A DNA stretch of 64,000 bases from JASGDN01 sp049840815 (GTDB lineage: Bacteria; Chloroflexota; Chloroflexia; Thermomicrobiales; UBA6265), in NCBI GenBank assembly GCA_049840815.1, contig JASGJI010000007.1:1-64000 (forward strand), written 5' to 3'. Positions 1-8,764 of this stretch are shown here, piece after piece (within the stretch, counting starts at the first letter, position 1; the number at the start of each line of letters is the position of its first letter). The notes below the pieces were generated by a model that was not told where the DNA came from, did no database searches, and saw only the letters and a list, made by a program, of their open reading frames with translations. A program made the position numbers and the translations under genes.

Positions 1-1
1 G

Positions 2-127
2 GTCGCGATCCGTGATCGCGATTTGGTGGAGTGGGGCCTCCATCTGGGTATTGGGGGCCTGCAGTCGGTCATCTTGTTGGTGGCCGCAGTCATCCTGCTC
101 GAGCGGAAGGGGGTTCGGTACCGATGA
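2..127 (+). CDS. C-terminal end of a membrane protein (partial at window start)
   Basis: The first bases of the window read without interruption in frame 2 for 41 codons to a TGA at 125-127. The peptide contains one clear hydrophobic segment (around GGLQSVILLVAAVILL) followed by a basic tail ERKGVRYR, as in the last membrane helix of an integral membrane protein. The stop overlaps the next start codon as ATGA (124-127), so the two genes are probably translationally coupled. The family cannot be named from this fragment. Confidence 0.6.
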   Translation, partial: VAIRDRDLVEWGLHLGIGGLQSVILLVAAVILLERKGVRYR

Positions 128-1467
128 CGCTGCGTCGCTTCAGATCCTGGCTAATCCTCCTCGTGTTGTGCCCGATGATGGTCGGTGTGCCGCCGGCCCT
201 GGCGGCGAATGATGCCCAGCCCGAAGTGGTCTACGGCGTGACGTATGACAACGGAGTCACGTACGCGAGTACGATGGCTCCAGCGTCGACTGACACAATC
301 TATGTCCTTGCTGATACAACCAATATGCTCGAACTCCGGCGCACGCTGGTCTACTTCTGGTCGTTGACCAATCAATACCTGGCTGACTGGACATCACTCA
401 ACGACCAGGTGGACGGCACACTGGAGGTGAAGAAGGACGGGCATGTCCTCACCACTATTCCCATCACCGACTATGTCATTCAGTACGATCAACAGGATCC
501 GAAGTCCACACTGAAGGTATACCTGGGGCCTGATGCTAGTGCGCAGGCTGCAGCGTTCAAGGAGCACCAGGCGGCTTACCAGCAACAACTGGTGGACTAC
601 TCGAAGGCCGAGCAGCAATGGCGGGACGAGATGGACGCGCTCCTACGGGCGACGCCGGTCGCGGGTGCCCCAGTGGCGACGCCACCCGTCCGCCCGGAGA
701 AACCCGTCCCCCTCACCCTTATGAGTACGGATCTCAAGCAGGGATTCCCCGTCACCCTCGCAGAGGGGGCCTATACGATTCAGGTGCGGGACAACAGCGG
801 CCAGATTATCCCGGAGAGTGTGAAGACCGTTGTTGCCTATTCTCCGAATGATCATGCAATTGGCTACGATGTGGTGCCCGAGCAACGCTGGACGCGGCCT
901 GAGCGGTCGGTCGAGCCAGCGTCGACCATCTACACCGCGGCCGCGGCCCCGCTCTATTTCCAGGCCTATCGTGAGGATCGGGTGCCGGCTCAGGCGGATG
1001 CGCGGATGCGCGAACCGCAGGATGTCTCAGCTTTGGAGGGTCAGTCTGTCTGGAGCTCCCGTGATGAACTCTCGGCGGGAACCCTCCGGGTCACGCGCGG
1101 GAGCGAGCATATCGCCGATATCCCAATTGCCAGTTTCTACGTGCAGCAGACGCCTGGCCCAACGTTGGGGTATAACGTCGTGCCCTTCGACGCCGCGACC
1201 ATGGACCAGGCGTCGTTCCAGGGCTTCCGGCTCGACCCGGCTCTGGTGAAGGACGGCGCCACCATTGAACTGCTCGATGTCAATGGAGAGGTAATTCCCG
1301 GCAGTACGCGTGAGATCCGGGTTCTGCGCGATCAGTACGTGTCGATGCTCTACGGGCTGGCGCTCCTGCCGGCCGTTGCCGCTGCTGCGTTCTGGCTGCA
1401 TCAACGGCGAAGTCAGGTCCATGTGGCCGATCCTACCCGCAGGCATAAGAATCGATCGCGATCGTGA
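124..1467 (+). CDS. Exported membrane-anchored protein of unknown function
   Basis: 447 residues. I chose the ATG at 124 because it overlaps the preceding stop as ATGA and starts directly with a signal peptide (MTLRRFRSWLILLVLC, cleavage near ALAAN); an upstream in-frame start at 31 would bury this signal. The body is hydrophilic, with a Pro-rich linker near residues 180-200 and sheet-like segments that look like two related halves, each carrying a TIYxLADTTN / TIYTAAAAPLYF-like strand and ending in an IPES or IPGS element before the next stretch. A C-terminal helix (YVSMLYGLALLPAVAAAAFWL) plus basic tail suggests anchoring in the membrane. It sits in a run of overlapping genes with the fragment upstream and the EamA permease downstream. 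I do not recognise the family. Confidence 0.7.
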   Translation: MTLRRFRSWLILLVLCPMMVGVPPALAANDAQPEVVYGVTYDNGVTYASTMAPASTDTIYVLADTTNMLELRRTLVYFWSLTNQYLADWTSLNDQVDGTLEVKKDGHVLTTIPITDYVIQYDQQDPKSTLKVYLGPDASAQAAAFKEHQAAYQQQLVDYSKAEQQWRDEMDALLRATPVAGAPVATPPVRPEKPVPLTLMSTDLKQGFPVTLAEGAYTIQVRDNSGQIIPESVKTVVAYSPNDHAIGYDVVPEQRWTRPERSVEPASTIYTAAAAPLYFQAYREDRVPAQADARMREPQDVSALEGQSVWSSRDELSAGTLRVTRGSEHIADIPIASFYVQQTPGPTLGYNVVPFDAATMDQASFQGFRLDPALVKDGATIELLDVNGEVIPGSTREIRVLRDQYVSMLYGLALLPAVAAAAFWLHQRRSQVHVADPTRRHKNRSRS

Positions 1468-1520
1468 TCCCCTGTCCTGTCGGTGTCCGCTGTTGCCCGC
1501 CAGAAATGAGGGTTTTTCCG

Positions 1521-2486
1521 ATGAGTCGTGATCGCGCTATCGCTATCGCCCAGACGCTGGGTATTCTGATCCTGATGTCCTTGGGGACGGTCATTACCAA
1601 GCTTGCGCTCGGCGATGTCAAACCGCTGACATTCGTTGCATTTTCCATTCTCATCGCGATGACCACACTCGGATGGTACACATTCGTATACCGGGGTGAG
1701 CGGATTCCACGTGGTGTCGACACGCATGTCTGGTTCCTTATCGCGGCGATCGGCATTGGCAATTTTGCCGTGTCCCGGGTGATGTCCACTCTTTCCCTCG
1801 ACCTGATGTCAGCTACCACCAATGCCTTCCTGATGAACTTCGTGGGCTTCGTCACGATGGCGATGAGCATCTTCATCTTGAAAGAGAGTCCGAGCTTCTT
1901 TCAGATACTTGGCGCGGTGATCGCCATCGTCGGTCTCCGTGTCTTCTTTGCGGAGGTACCCTCCGCCGACGAGTTTTTGGGTATCTTCTTCCTTTCGCTG
2001 TGCATCCTGGCGACGGCGTATACGAACAATGCGGCCCGCAAGTTGATGCTTGTCAATCAGGATCGAATCAGTACCTCCGTCATATCCACCCTGGCCCTCC
2101 TGATCGGCGGGAGTGTAGCGGTTGTTGTCTGTTTCGCCCTGGAGTGGCCGCCGCGACTCACGGGTTGGGGGAATTGGGGTGTGGTCGTGTATTCGGGGGT
2201 GGTCGTCAGCGCCCTTGGGTTGACTGTCTGGAATCACGTCTTGCGCGTCCTGCGGTCGTATGAGGCCAGCATTCTTGGGGTTTCCACCGTTATCTGGACG
2301 ACGCTTTTCGCCATCCCGATCCTTGGTGAGTCGCTCAACGGGCACCAATTGGCTGGTATGGCGCTCCTGGTCCTGGGGCTTGCCTGCGTGCAGATCCGGC
2401 GACAGTTCTCGCCATTTGTCCGGAAGGAACGCGCCGTGTCTATCCCTGACGATGGGGGAGCGACCACTGTGGACGTTGATCCGTGA
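1521..2486 (+). CDS. EamA/DMT-superfamily permease
   Basis: About 321 residues with ten predicted membrane helices in the two-fold EamA repeat arrangement of drug/metabolite transporters; the second half ends in the typical helix pair around GESLNGHQLAGMALLVLGL. The ATG at 1521 is preferred because a GAGGG lies about nine bases upstream and the first helix follows at once; in-frame starts also exist at 1464 (a GTG overlapping the previous stop) and 1506. Members export or import small metabolites; the substrate cannot be read from sequence. Its stop overlaps the following gene as GTGA (2483-2486), so the two are probably co-translated. Confidence 0.8.
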   Translation: MSRDRAIAIAQTLGILILMSLGTVITKLALGDVKPLTFVAFSILIAMTTLGWYTFVYRGERIPRGVDTHVWFLIAAIGIGNFAVSRVMSTLSLDLMSATTNAFLMNFVGFVTMAMSIFILKESPSFFQILGAVIAIVGLRVFFAEVPSADEFLGIFFLSLCILATAYTNNAARKLMLVNQDRISTSVISTLALLIGGSVAVVVCFALEWPPRLTGWGNWGVVVYSGVVVSALGLTVWNHVLRVLRSYEASILGVSTVIWTTLFAIPILGESLNGHQLAGMALLVLGLACVQIRRQFSPFVRKERAVSIPDDGGATTVDVDP

Positions 2487-3226
2487 CTACCGGTCGATAT
2501 CCCCAAGACATTGATGTCCTTGCCGATCCGGATCCGATCGGGTTGTGTATTCTGAGCGCCCCTATCCTCTGGAGGCACTTGGGATTCTGGTTGCGTGTCA
2601 GCGGCTGGACCCTCGTCGCCGCGCTCCCGATCGTGACGCTCCCGGGTGCTCTCGCAGGGTTCCATAGTGTCATCGGTACGTCGTTACGTGATGGATGGCA
2701 GACAGAGATCGCGGTTCGCTCGGAGATCTTCTCGGAGACCCGTCGGTTCTTTTTGCGAAGCCTAGTCCTTGTGATAGCGGACTTTGTCGCATTGGGGATC
2801 ATGCTGGCAGCGATCCTATTCTGGTGGCAACGAGCTATCCCCGTCGTCGGTACCGTACTGCCGTTTATAGGAGTGTGGTGGGTTTGCCAACCTTTGTTGA
2901 TGCCGATGCTCGTGGAATATCCACACGAGTCAGTGGCGAGCATTTGCCGACGTGTCGTGAGCCTTATCTTCGCACACATTGGATACTGTCTTCTGATGGC
3001 GATGGTTCTTGGCGCGTTGTTTCTGATCGGTATCATCATGCTTGGCCCTGCTCTACTGGTCCTTGGGCCACTCTCTGGCCTCATTGCAGTTCAAGGGGTG
3101 TGGGTGCTGAGCGGATCTCCGTTACCTGGCGAGGATCACGGCACAGATCGGAGTAATTGCGATCGTGGTGGAGGCTCTGGCGATAGGCACTCTCCAACCA
3201 AAGCTACCCGACTACGAAATGATTGA
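2483..3226 (+). CDS. YesL-like (DUF624) membrane protein, probably frameshifted at its 3' end
   Basis: The first ~205 residues contain four to six hydrophobic helices, starting with a segment (LWRHLGFWLRVSGWTLVAAL) like the N-terminus of YesL/DUF624 proteins, which usually accompany sugar ABC importers. From about base 3110 the frame used here becomes a hydrophilic Gly/Asp/Arg-rich tail ending at 3226. In the frame offset by one the same bases encode RYLARITAQIGVIAIVVEAL and continue to a TAG at 3240-3242, which is a much more natural membrane-protein end. I therefore think a small indel near 3100-3112 has changed the end. Start GTG overlaps the permease stop. Confidence 0.6.
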   Translation: MTTGRYPQDIDVLADPDPIGLCILSAPILWRHLGFWLRVSGWTLVAALPIVTLPGALAGFHSVIGTSLRDGWQTEIAVRSEIFSETRRFFLRSLVLVIADFVALGIMLAAILFWWQRAIPVVGTVLPFIGVWWVCQPLLMPMLVEYPHESVASICRRVVSLIFAHIGYCLLMAMVLGALFLIGIIMLGPALLVLGPLSGLIAVQGVWVLSGSPLPGEDHGTDRSNCDRGGGSGDRHSPTKATRLRND

Positions 3227-3822
3227 ATCGTGGTTGCAATAGCGTCGACCGAGAATAATACGGGGCTGAATCATACCCGCGTCGAATAGGCACCACCATA
3301 AGGTCTATGCAGGGATTCCTGCCGAGGGAGCCTTGGTCGGGAGTGTAGAGACTATGACCATACTGGGGAGCAATGGCCCCGGAAATTAGGTGAGCGTCGG
3401 CTCTCGCACTATGCGTGTGTTTTTCGTAGCGCCGACCCATCGGCTTCATGCTGAGACTACTAATAGAATCGAAGAAATGAAGGTGCTCGGTGACCTCACT
3501 TTGGTTGTGGCAACACACCGCGAGATTGCCTTTGGTTGGCTAGTCACCTGCGCCAATCAGGCTCGGGAGGTTCGCAAGCAAACAGTAACGGTGGATGTGA
3601 TAGCCCCTCTCTTCTCTGCAGCGAATGCGGAGGAGGGGGCGGTCACCGCTGGGAGTGTCGCGAGGAGAGGGCAAGAAGCTGGAAGTCGCTTGCTTTCCGA
3701 ATGATCGTTCGGCGGCGCCTCCAGACGAAGAAAGTGGCATCCAGGGCCGGGCCAACTGACACGGTTGAACTCCAGTTCGCTCATGGTGCCACCGGTAGCT
3801 CGTTCGGTGCCAACGCTACCCC

Positions 3823-3851
3823 TTGACGTTCCGCGCGGGGCCTGCTAGCGT
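3823..3851 (+). promoter_or_regulatory. Predicted sigma-70-type promoter of the LacI-regulated sugar operon
   Basis: TTGACG (3823-3828) is followed after exactly 17 bases by TAGCGT (3846-3851). The first operator starts two bases downstream, so a bound repressor would cover the start site. This arrangement is a prediction from spacing and consensus match only. Confidence 0.55.
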
Positions 3852-3852
3852 A

Positions 3853-3870
3853 TGTGTCATCAATAACACA
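3853..3870. promoter_or_regulatory. LacI-family operator O1
   Basis: TGTGTCATCAATAACACA is a near-perfect palindrome with the core TGTCAT..A.AACA. It lies directly downstream of the predicted -10 box. The same core occurs at 3911, 14997, 17099 and 17156, all beside genes that belong together, and a LacI-family regulator is encoded in between. Even-length palindromes with a central CG or related pair are the usual operators of that family. Confidence 0.7.
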
Positions 3871-3910
3871 TTGATTCGAGCGGTCCTTCGCGGCCTTCCT
3901 GTGTACCAAG

Positions 3911-3924
3911 TGTCATCGATGACA
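3911..3924. promoter_or_regulatory. LacI-family operator O2
   Basis: TGTCATCGATGACA is a perfect 14-base palindrome with the central CG typical of LacI/GalR operators. It lies 56 bases (core to core) after O1, about five helical turns, which would suit cooperative binding or looping by a dimer of dimers. Confidence 0.75.
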
Positions 3925-4031
3925 TTTTGAGGGGAAGACGAAGGATCCGTGGGCGGAGTTTGCCCGTTGAACAAGCCCTTGTGCTGACTGTGGTTCGAGG
4001 CCGTTCAACGTGAAATCCGGAGGAGCAACGG

Positions 4032-5117
4032 ATGACCGGTACTTATGGTGTGGGTGTGGTTGGGCTGGGGCAAATTGCGCAGATCATGCACCTACCGTAT
4101 CTGACGGAGTTGCCGGGATTCGAAGTGCGCGCGGTCTGTGATCTCTCTCCTTCGGTCACGGCCAGTGTTGCCGACCAATACGGGGTATCACAGCGCTACA
4201 CCGACTACCACGATCTTCTCAAGCAGCCAGACGTTGATGTGGTGCTTGTCTGCACGCTGGACCATGCTGAGATCGTGATTGCTGCGGCTGAAGCTGGCAA
4301 GCACATCGTCGTGGAAAAGCCAATGTGCTTCAACCTCGAGGAAGCTGACGAGATCATTCGTGCGGTCACTGCCAAAAACGTCAAGCTGATGGTGTCGTAT
4401 ATGAAGCGGTACGACCCGGGCTACCAATGGGCGCTTGAGCGGTTCCGGGCAATGGAGAACATCCGTCTCGTGCGTGTTCATGATTTGGCTGGCGACTTCT
4501 CGATCAACAACGAGATCTACGACCTTTTCACGGCGAACGATATCCCCCAAAGTGTTCTCGACCGAGGCCGAGAGACCAGCCAGCGCAGCATGATCCAGGC
4601 GATCGGGGAGGATCGTGCTCATCTCGTGGATGCCTACAGCACTCTGCTGGGGTTGACGACCCATGACTCAATCATCTTGCGCCAAGCGTTTGGAGAACCG
4701 TCGCGAGTGATGTTCGCCGATGTCTATGAGCGCAATTTCGTCGTGGCGACCCTTGAGTATGAGAACGGGATGAGGTGTGTGTGGGAGAGCGGCATCCTCA
4801 CCGGCCGGAAATTCTGGGATGAGTCATTGACGGCCTACAGCAGCGATCAGGCGGTCGAGGTTCGTTTCCCATTCCCCTACCTGAAGAATGCCGCCACGAT
4901 GGTCTTCGTCAATGAGATGGAGGACGGGGCTGCCGTCGACAAACAGGTCGTTGCGTCCTTTGATGGGGCGTTTAAGCGCGAGTGGCGTCATCTTCATGAC
5001 TGTCTCTCCCAGAACTGCCAGCCTATCACCAACGCGGAAGAGGGGCGGGCGGATGTTGCCTTGATGATCGAGCTCATCAAAGCGGTACCGGTCGCAGCCC
5101 CTGCGGCTTCCGTCTGA
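4032..5117 (+). CDS. Gfo/Idh/MocA-family NAD(P)-dependent dehydrogenase
   Basis: 361 residues, normal for the family. The N-terminal Rossmann fold shows GVGVVGLGQIAQ (residues 6-17) for dinucleotide binding and EKPMC (95-99), the conserved lysine-containing motif; the C-terminal half is the alpha/beta substrate domain. Such enzymes oxidise or reduce sugars and cyclitols in the cytoplasm. A GGAGGA element lies eight bases before the ATG. It is the first gene after the operator pair and heads the sugar importer genes, so it probably acts on the imported sugar. A second enzyme of the same family follows at 9811; the pair may carry out an oxidation/reduction cycle. The exact substrate is unknown. 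Confidence 0.85.
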   Translation: MTGTYGVGVVGLGQIAQIMHLPYLTELPGFEVRAVCDLSPSVTASVADQYGVSQRYTDYHDLLKQPDVDVVLVCTLDHAEIVIAAAEAGKHIVVEKPMCFNLEEADEIIRAVTAKNVKLMVSYMKRYDPGYQWALERFRAMENIRLVRVHDLAGDFSINNEIYDLFTANDIPQSVLDRGRETSQRSMIQAIGEDRAHLVDAYSTLLGLTTHDSIILRQAFGEPSRVMFADVYERNFVVATLEYENGMRCVWESGILTGRKFWDESLTAYSSDQAVEVRFPFPYLKNAATMVFVNEMEDGAAVDKQVVASFDGAFKREWRHLHDCLSQNCQPITNAEEGRADVALMIELIKAVPVAAPAASV

Positions 5118-5207
5118 CAAAGGAGGTGGTTACTCGTTTTCCTGGGTCCCGCTCTCGTTCATCAACGTGGAACGTATACGTTCCAGCCAGACAATCAGGA
5201 GTTCGAG

Positions 5208-6632
5208 ATGGCAAAGGATACCGTGCACGCCTCGCGACAACGTCCGACCATGAGCAGACGTCGGCTCGTTCAGTCAGGTGGGGCCTTGGCAGCTGGCGGT
5301 CTGCTCGTTAGCACGACCACTCCTGGCGCGATCGCCCGCCAGGATAAGCGCACCTTGTATATCAAGGGAAGTACCCGTACATATCCTGGTGAGGATCAGG
5401 CTTGGCAGGAGGTCGTCACCGCCTTCGGTGAGGAGTTCGGCGTCAACGTCGACACGCGATTCTCGGGGACCTGGGATGGGTTCATCCAGCAATTGCAGAC
5501 GATCCGTCTGGCCCAAGAACCTGTCGACGTCATCACCAGCGGTGCCAACACCATCAACAGCATCCAGGCCCGTAGCGGTGTCCTGATGGATCTGACCGAG
5601 ATCATCAAGCCATTCCGCGATCGGTTCGAGGATTACTCGATGAACGCCCTGATCATCGGCGACCATGCCTGGGGCATCCCTATGGGTGGAGTTGAATCGT
5701 CAGCGGTGTTCTACAACGTCGACATGTTCAAGAAGCTGGGAATTGAGCCGCCAAAGACCTACGCCGATACCGTGGCAATCGCCAAGACGCTCGCGGAGCA
5801 GGGTGAGGTCATGCCTTGGATCCACCAGGGCAAGGCGACGGTGATGTGGCCGATGTGGTTCTTTGAGACGTATGCTCAGACCACGAAGAACAAGTCGATC
5901 GAGACGCTTGATCTCTTCCTCAAGGGCGAGCGGAAATTCACTAGCCCGGAGGAGATCGAGGCATTCGCCGCGATCGGTCGCTTTGCCCAGGACGGCGTTC
6001 TGGCTCGCGAAAGCCTCGACACCGATGGTGATGGCATGCGTGCAGCCTTCGCCCAGCAGCGCGCGGCGATGATGTATGGGGGGACCTGGGAAATCGCCAA
6101 CCTCCGGGCAGTGGTGACTGACTTTGAGATCGGTATCTTTGAGTTCCCGCTGGTCACAGATGATCCCAATGTCATCTCCCAGCACGGTGGCGGCACGAGC
6201 CCGGCGATTGCGCTGCCGAGCTTTGTATCGGAGGGCAACCTCGATCTGGCAGCCCAGTTCTTGGAATACACCTCTCGACCAGCGGTCGCCAACAAGCTTA
6301 TTGCTCCAGCGGCACCGATCGGTGCGTCGGTCAAAGGTGTGGAATCGATCGACGATCCTCTTGCCGAGCCGCTTCGGAAGACATTCTTTCCCAATACTAT
6401 CCGCTTCCTTGATTGGATCTGGCCAATCGAGGTTAACGATGCGGTCGTCGACGGTATCTCCGGCGTAGTCGCAGGGTCCACAACACCCGAAGACGCGGCG
6501 GCCGGCGTGCAGTCAGCATTCGAAACGCTGGTGGCCGAGAAGGACTACCAATACAACTGGTGGGAGTCCTGGACAGAAGATGACTGGAAGAAGGTGACGC
6601 CCGAGACGATTCCAAACGTCGTGCTGGGCTGA
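5208..6632 (+). CDS. CUT1-type sugar ABC transporter substrate-binding protein
   Basis: 474 residues, matching extracellular solute-binding protein family 1. The start has a twin-arginine signal (SRRRLVQSGG at residues 16-25) followed by a hydrophobic stretch and an Ala/Arg cleavage region, so the protein is exported folded and then captures sugar outside the membrane. CAGGAG lies seven bases before the ATG. The two permeases that follow complete the membrane part. A perfect inverted repeat (6653-6688) separates this gene from the permeases and may raise its level relative to them. No ATPase is encoded nearby. Confidence 0.88.
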   Translation: MAKDTVHASRQRPTMSRRRLVQSGGALAAGGLLVSTTTPGAIARQDKRTLYIKGSTRTYPGEDQAWQEVVTAFGEEFGVNVDTRFSGTWDGFIQQLQTIRLAQEPVDVITSGANTINSIQARSGVLMDLTEIIKPFRDRFEDYSMNALIIGDHAWGIPMGGVESSAVFYNVDMFKKLGIEPPKTYADTVAIAKTLAEQGEVMPWIHQGKATVMWPMWFFETYAQTTKNKSIETLDLFLKGERKFTSPEEIEAFAAIGRFAQDGVLARESLDTDGDGMRAAFAQQRAAMMYGGTWEIANLRAVVTDFEIGIFEFPLVTDDPNVISQHGGGTSPAIALPSFVSEGNLDLAAQFLEYTSRPAVANKLIAPAAPIGASVKGVESIDDPLAEPLRKTFFPNTIRFLDWIWPIEVNDAVVDGISGVVAGSTTPEDAAAGVQSAFETLVAEKDYQYNWWESWTEDDWKKVTPETIPNVVLG

Positions 6633-6652
6633 TTCCTTGTGGTGAGATAAGG

Positions 6653-6688
6653 ACCCACGTGTCGGACGAAAGTTACCAACACGTGGGT
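6653..6688 (+). terminator. Intercistronic stem-loop after the binding-protein gene
   Basis: ACCCACGTGT (6653-6662) and ACACGTGGGT (6679-6688) are perfect 10-base inverted repeats with a 16-base loop. There is no T-run, so this is more likely a partial terminator or a 3'-end stabiliser of the binding-protein message than a full stop. A similar hairpin occupies the same position in the second sugar operon at 38138-38168. Confidence 0.6.
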
Positions 6689-6815
6689 CTGCCTCCTGCC
6701 GCGCTATCGGTGCTCCTGGACAACCGTACCGAACGGAACGTCGTTGGGTCGGAGTGATTGATGGTGTCCGTCCGCGATCCGTAGCTGGACCAGCTTAGGA
6801 GATGGAGCTGAGGCA

Positions 6816-7778
6816 ATGGGAAATAGGGCAGCCAATACTCACGCCGTCGGCGCATCCTTGGAGACGCGCTCGGGCCAGGGACGGCGTCACCTTCTCAATG
6901 CTCGCTGGCAACGCTATCTTGCCGGCTACTGGATGGTGTTGCCCGCGCTCCTTCTCTATGTCGTCTTCATTGTCTATCCCATGGCTACTGGGGTCCGGAC
7001 CAGCTTCTATCGCTGGGACGGGTTCAGTGACAAAGAATGGGTAGGCCTGGCGAATTATCGATTTGTCTTCCATGATGAAGTCTTCTGGAAAGCCCTGAGG
7101 AATACATTCGTCTTTGCGATCGTTGTGACGATTGCTAAGAATGTGCTTGGCCTCTTTCTCGCGGTGATTCTGAATCAGGAGCTGCGAGGTCGTACCTTCT
7201 TCCGGACGATTTCTTTTGTCCCCGTCACGATGTCCTTTGTCGTTGTCGGTGTGCTCTGGTCGTGGATATACAATCCAACCTTTGGCTTGCTCAACAGCGC
7301 TCTTGAATCGCTAGGACTGGGCTTCGTTATCAGAGGGTGGTTGAGCGATCCCGTGGTCGCCCTTTGGTCAGTAATGGCGGTGGACGTATGGAAGTGGGTT
7401 GGATTCCACACGATCCTGTTCTTGGCTGGTCTCCAGGGTATTCCGCAGGATTTGATTGAAGCATCGATGCTCGATGGCGCAAACCGCTGGCAGCGTTTCT
7501 ATCAGATCGTCTTACCCTTGCTTAAGCAGGTCACGGCGGTGAGCGTCATGCTTTCGCTGCTCGGGGCGTTCGTGAATAACTATGATCTCGTCTTTGTCAT
7601 GACCGGTGGCGGTCCCGATCACGCGACTGAAGTTTCCTTAACCTGGATTGTCGCGACGGCGTTCCGCTACACGGCCCTTGGCAAAGCCAGCGCCATGAGC
7701 GTGATCTTGTTTGCCTGTGTCCTCGCTTTCGGCTTGGTTCAGTTCAAACTGATGACGCGCGGAAGTCACGAGGAGTAG
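6816..7778 (+). CDS. CUT1 sugar ABC transporter permease (MalF/UgpA type)
   Basis: 320 residues with six predicted helices, beginning with the family-typical LAGYWMVLPALLLYVVF. The cytoplasmic EAA loop that contacts the ATPase is visible as EASMLDGANRWQRFYQIVLP. It pairs with the next gene (four bases apart) to form the channel for sugar delivered by the binding protein at 5208. GCTGAGG precedes the ATG. A start a little downstream is possible because the first ~30 residues are hydrophilic and not conserved. Confidence 0.87.
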   Translation: MGNRAANTHAVGASLETRSGQGRRHLLNARWQRYLAGYWMVLPALLLYVVFIVYPMATGVRTSFYRWDGFSDKEWVGLANYRFVFHDEVFWKALRNTFVFAIVVTIAKNVLGLFLAVILNQELRGRTFFRTISFVPVTMSFVVVGVLWSWIYNPTFGLLNSALESLGLGFVIRGWLSDPVVALWSVMAVDVWKWVGFHTILFLAGLQGIPQDLIEASMLDGANRWQRFYQIVLPLLKQVTAVSVMLSLLGAFVNNYDLVFVMTGGGPDHATEVSLTWIVATAFRYTALGKASAMSVILFACVLAFGLVQFKLMTRGSHEE

Positions 7779-7782
7779 GACC

Positions 7783-8703
7783 ATGATGCTAGGGAACGCG
7801 GCCATCCATAGGGGAAGCGTGGATAACCATGGAGGTTTGACGGTGGACGATGGAAAAAGACGGAAGAAGTCGCGGTCAACGATCGACACGGTCTTGCTTG
7901 TGGGGAGCTACATCGTCCTCGCGTTGGTGGTAATCTTCACGGCGTACCCTCTACTCTGGATGGTGTTCGGATCATTCAAGTCCATGTCGGCCTTCTATAC
8001 CAATATTTGGGGTCCCCCCAAGACGATCGTCTGGGAAAACTATCGCGATGCCTGGCGTGTTGGCGGAATCGGGCGCTATTTCGTAAATAGCGTCATCGTC
8101 ACAACCCTCACGCTCTTGCTGGTACTCACTTTTTCGTCGCTAGCGGCCTATTCGTTTGCCAAGATGCGTTTTCCTGGCCGGGATGTGCTGTTTTACTTCC
8201 TACTTGCCAGCATGATGATGCCGACAGGGATCATTGCCATACCCATCTTCGAGGTCGTTTACAAGCTCGGAATTCTCAATACCCGAGCCTCAATGGTTTT
8301 AGTCTATTCCGCCAGTGGAATGGCTTTCGGGACATTCATTCTGCGGGCATTCTTCCTGGCGATTCCCCGCGAGCTGGAGGAGGCAGCGCTGCTCGATGGG
8401 GCGACCCCGTTTCGTGCATTCTGGCAGATCATCCTTCCCCTCTCTAAGCCGGCTCTGGCAACGCTCATGATCTTCACTGGAATGGGGACCTGGAATGAGT
8501 ACTTCTTGGGAAGCATCCTGGTCCGTAGCGCGGATCTTCGGACACTTCCGCTGGGCTTGGTGGCATTTGTCTCCGAACACTCGACCAACTACCCCCAATA
8601 TTTCGCCGCCCTCACCATCATCACGATCCCGATTATCGTGCTGTATATCGCATGCCAGCGGCAGTTTCTGAGTGGGCTCACCGCGGGAGCAGTCAAGGGA
8701 TGA
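7783..8703 (+). CDS. CUT1 sugar ABC transporter permease (MalG/UgpE type)
   Basis: 306 residues, six helices. The second-permease signatures are YPLLWMVFGSFK near residue 50 and the EAA loop EEAALLDGATPFRAFWQIILP. GAGGAGTAGG precedes the ATG at 7783, four bases after the first permease stop, which indicates co-translation. It ends with the usual short tail FLSGLTAGAVKG. The pair needs an MsmX/MalK-like ATPase from elsewhere in the genome. Confidence 0.88.
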   Translation: MMLGNAAIHRGSVDNHGGLTVDDGKRRKKSRSTIDTVLLVGSYIVLALVVIFTAYPLLWMVFGSFKSMSAFYTNIWGPPKTIVWENYRDAWRVGGIGRYFVNSVIVTTLTLLLVLTFSSLAAYSFAKMRFPGRDVLFYFLLASMMMPTGIIAIPIFEVVYKLGILNTRASMVLVYSASGMAFGTFILRAFFLAIPRELEEAALLDGATPFRAFWQIILPLSKPALATLMIFTGMGTWNEYFLGSILVRSADLRTLPLGLVAFVSEHSTNYPQYFAALTIITIPIIVLYIACQRQFLSGLTAGAVKG

Positions 8704-8764
8704 CCGTGGCTTATCGCCCGGCTGGAAGACGATCGGATAGCTCCACATTGGGAAAGGATCTTCG

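Larger units (their letters stand above)
3227..4031. other. Long intergenic region upstream of the sugar regulon
   Basis: About 800 bases with no convincing gene. A small open frame at 3411-3704 starts MRVFFVAPTHRLHAE but has no recognisable family, weak ribosome-binding context and arginine-rich out-of-frame character, so I leave it out. The last 210 bases hold the promoter (3823-3851) and two operators (3853-3870, 3911-3924) of the downstream sugar operon. The leader between promoter and first gene is about 170 bases. Confidence 0.6.

Noticed and set aside
3411..3704. Possible small gene starting MRVFFVAPTHRL
   Set aside because: Weak start signal, no family resemblance and a composition like non-coding DNA.
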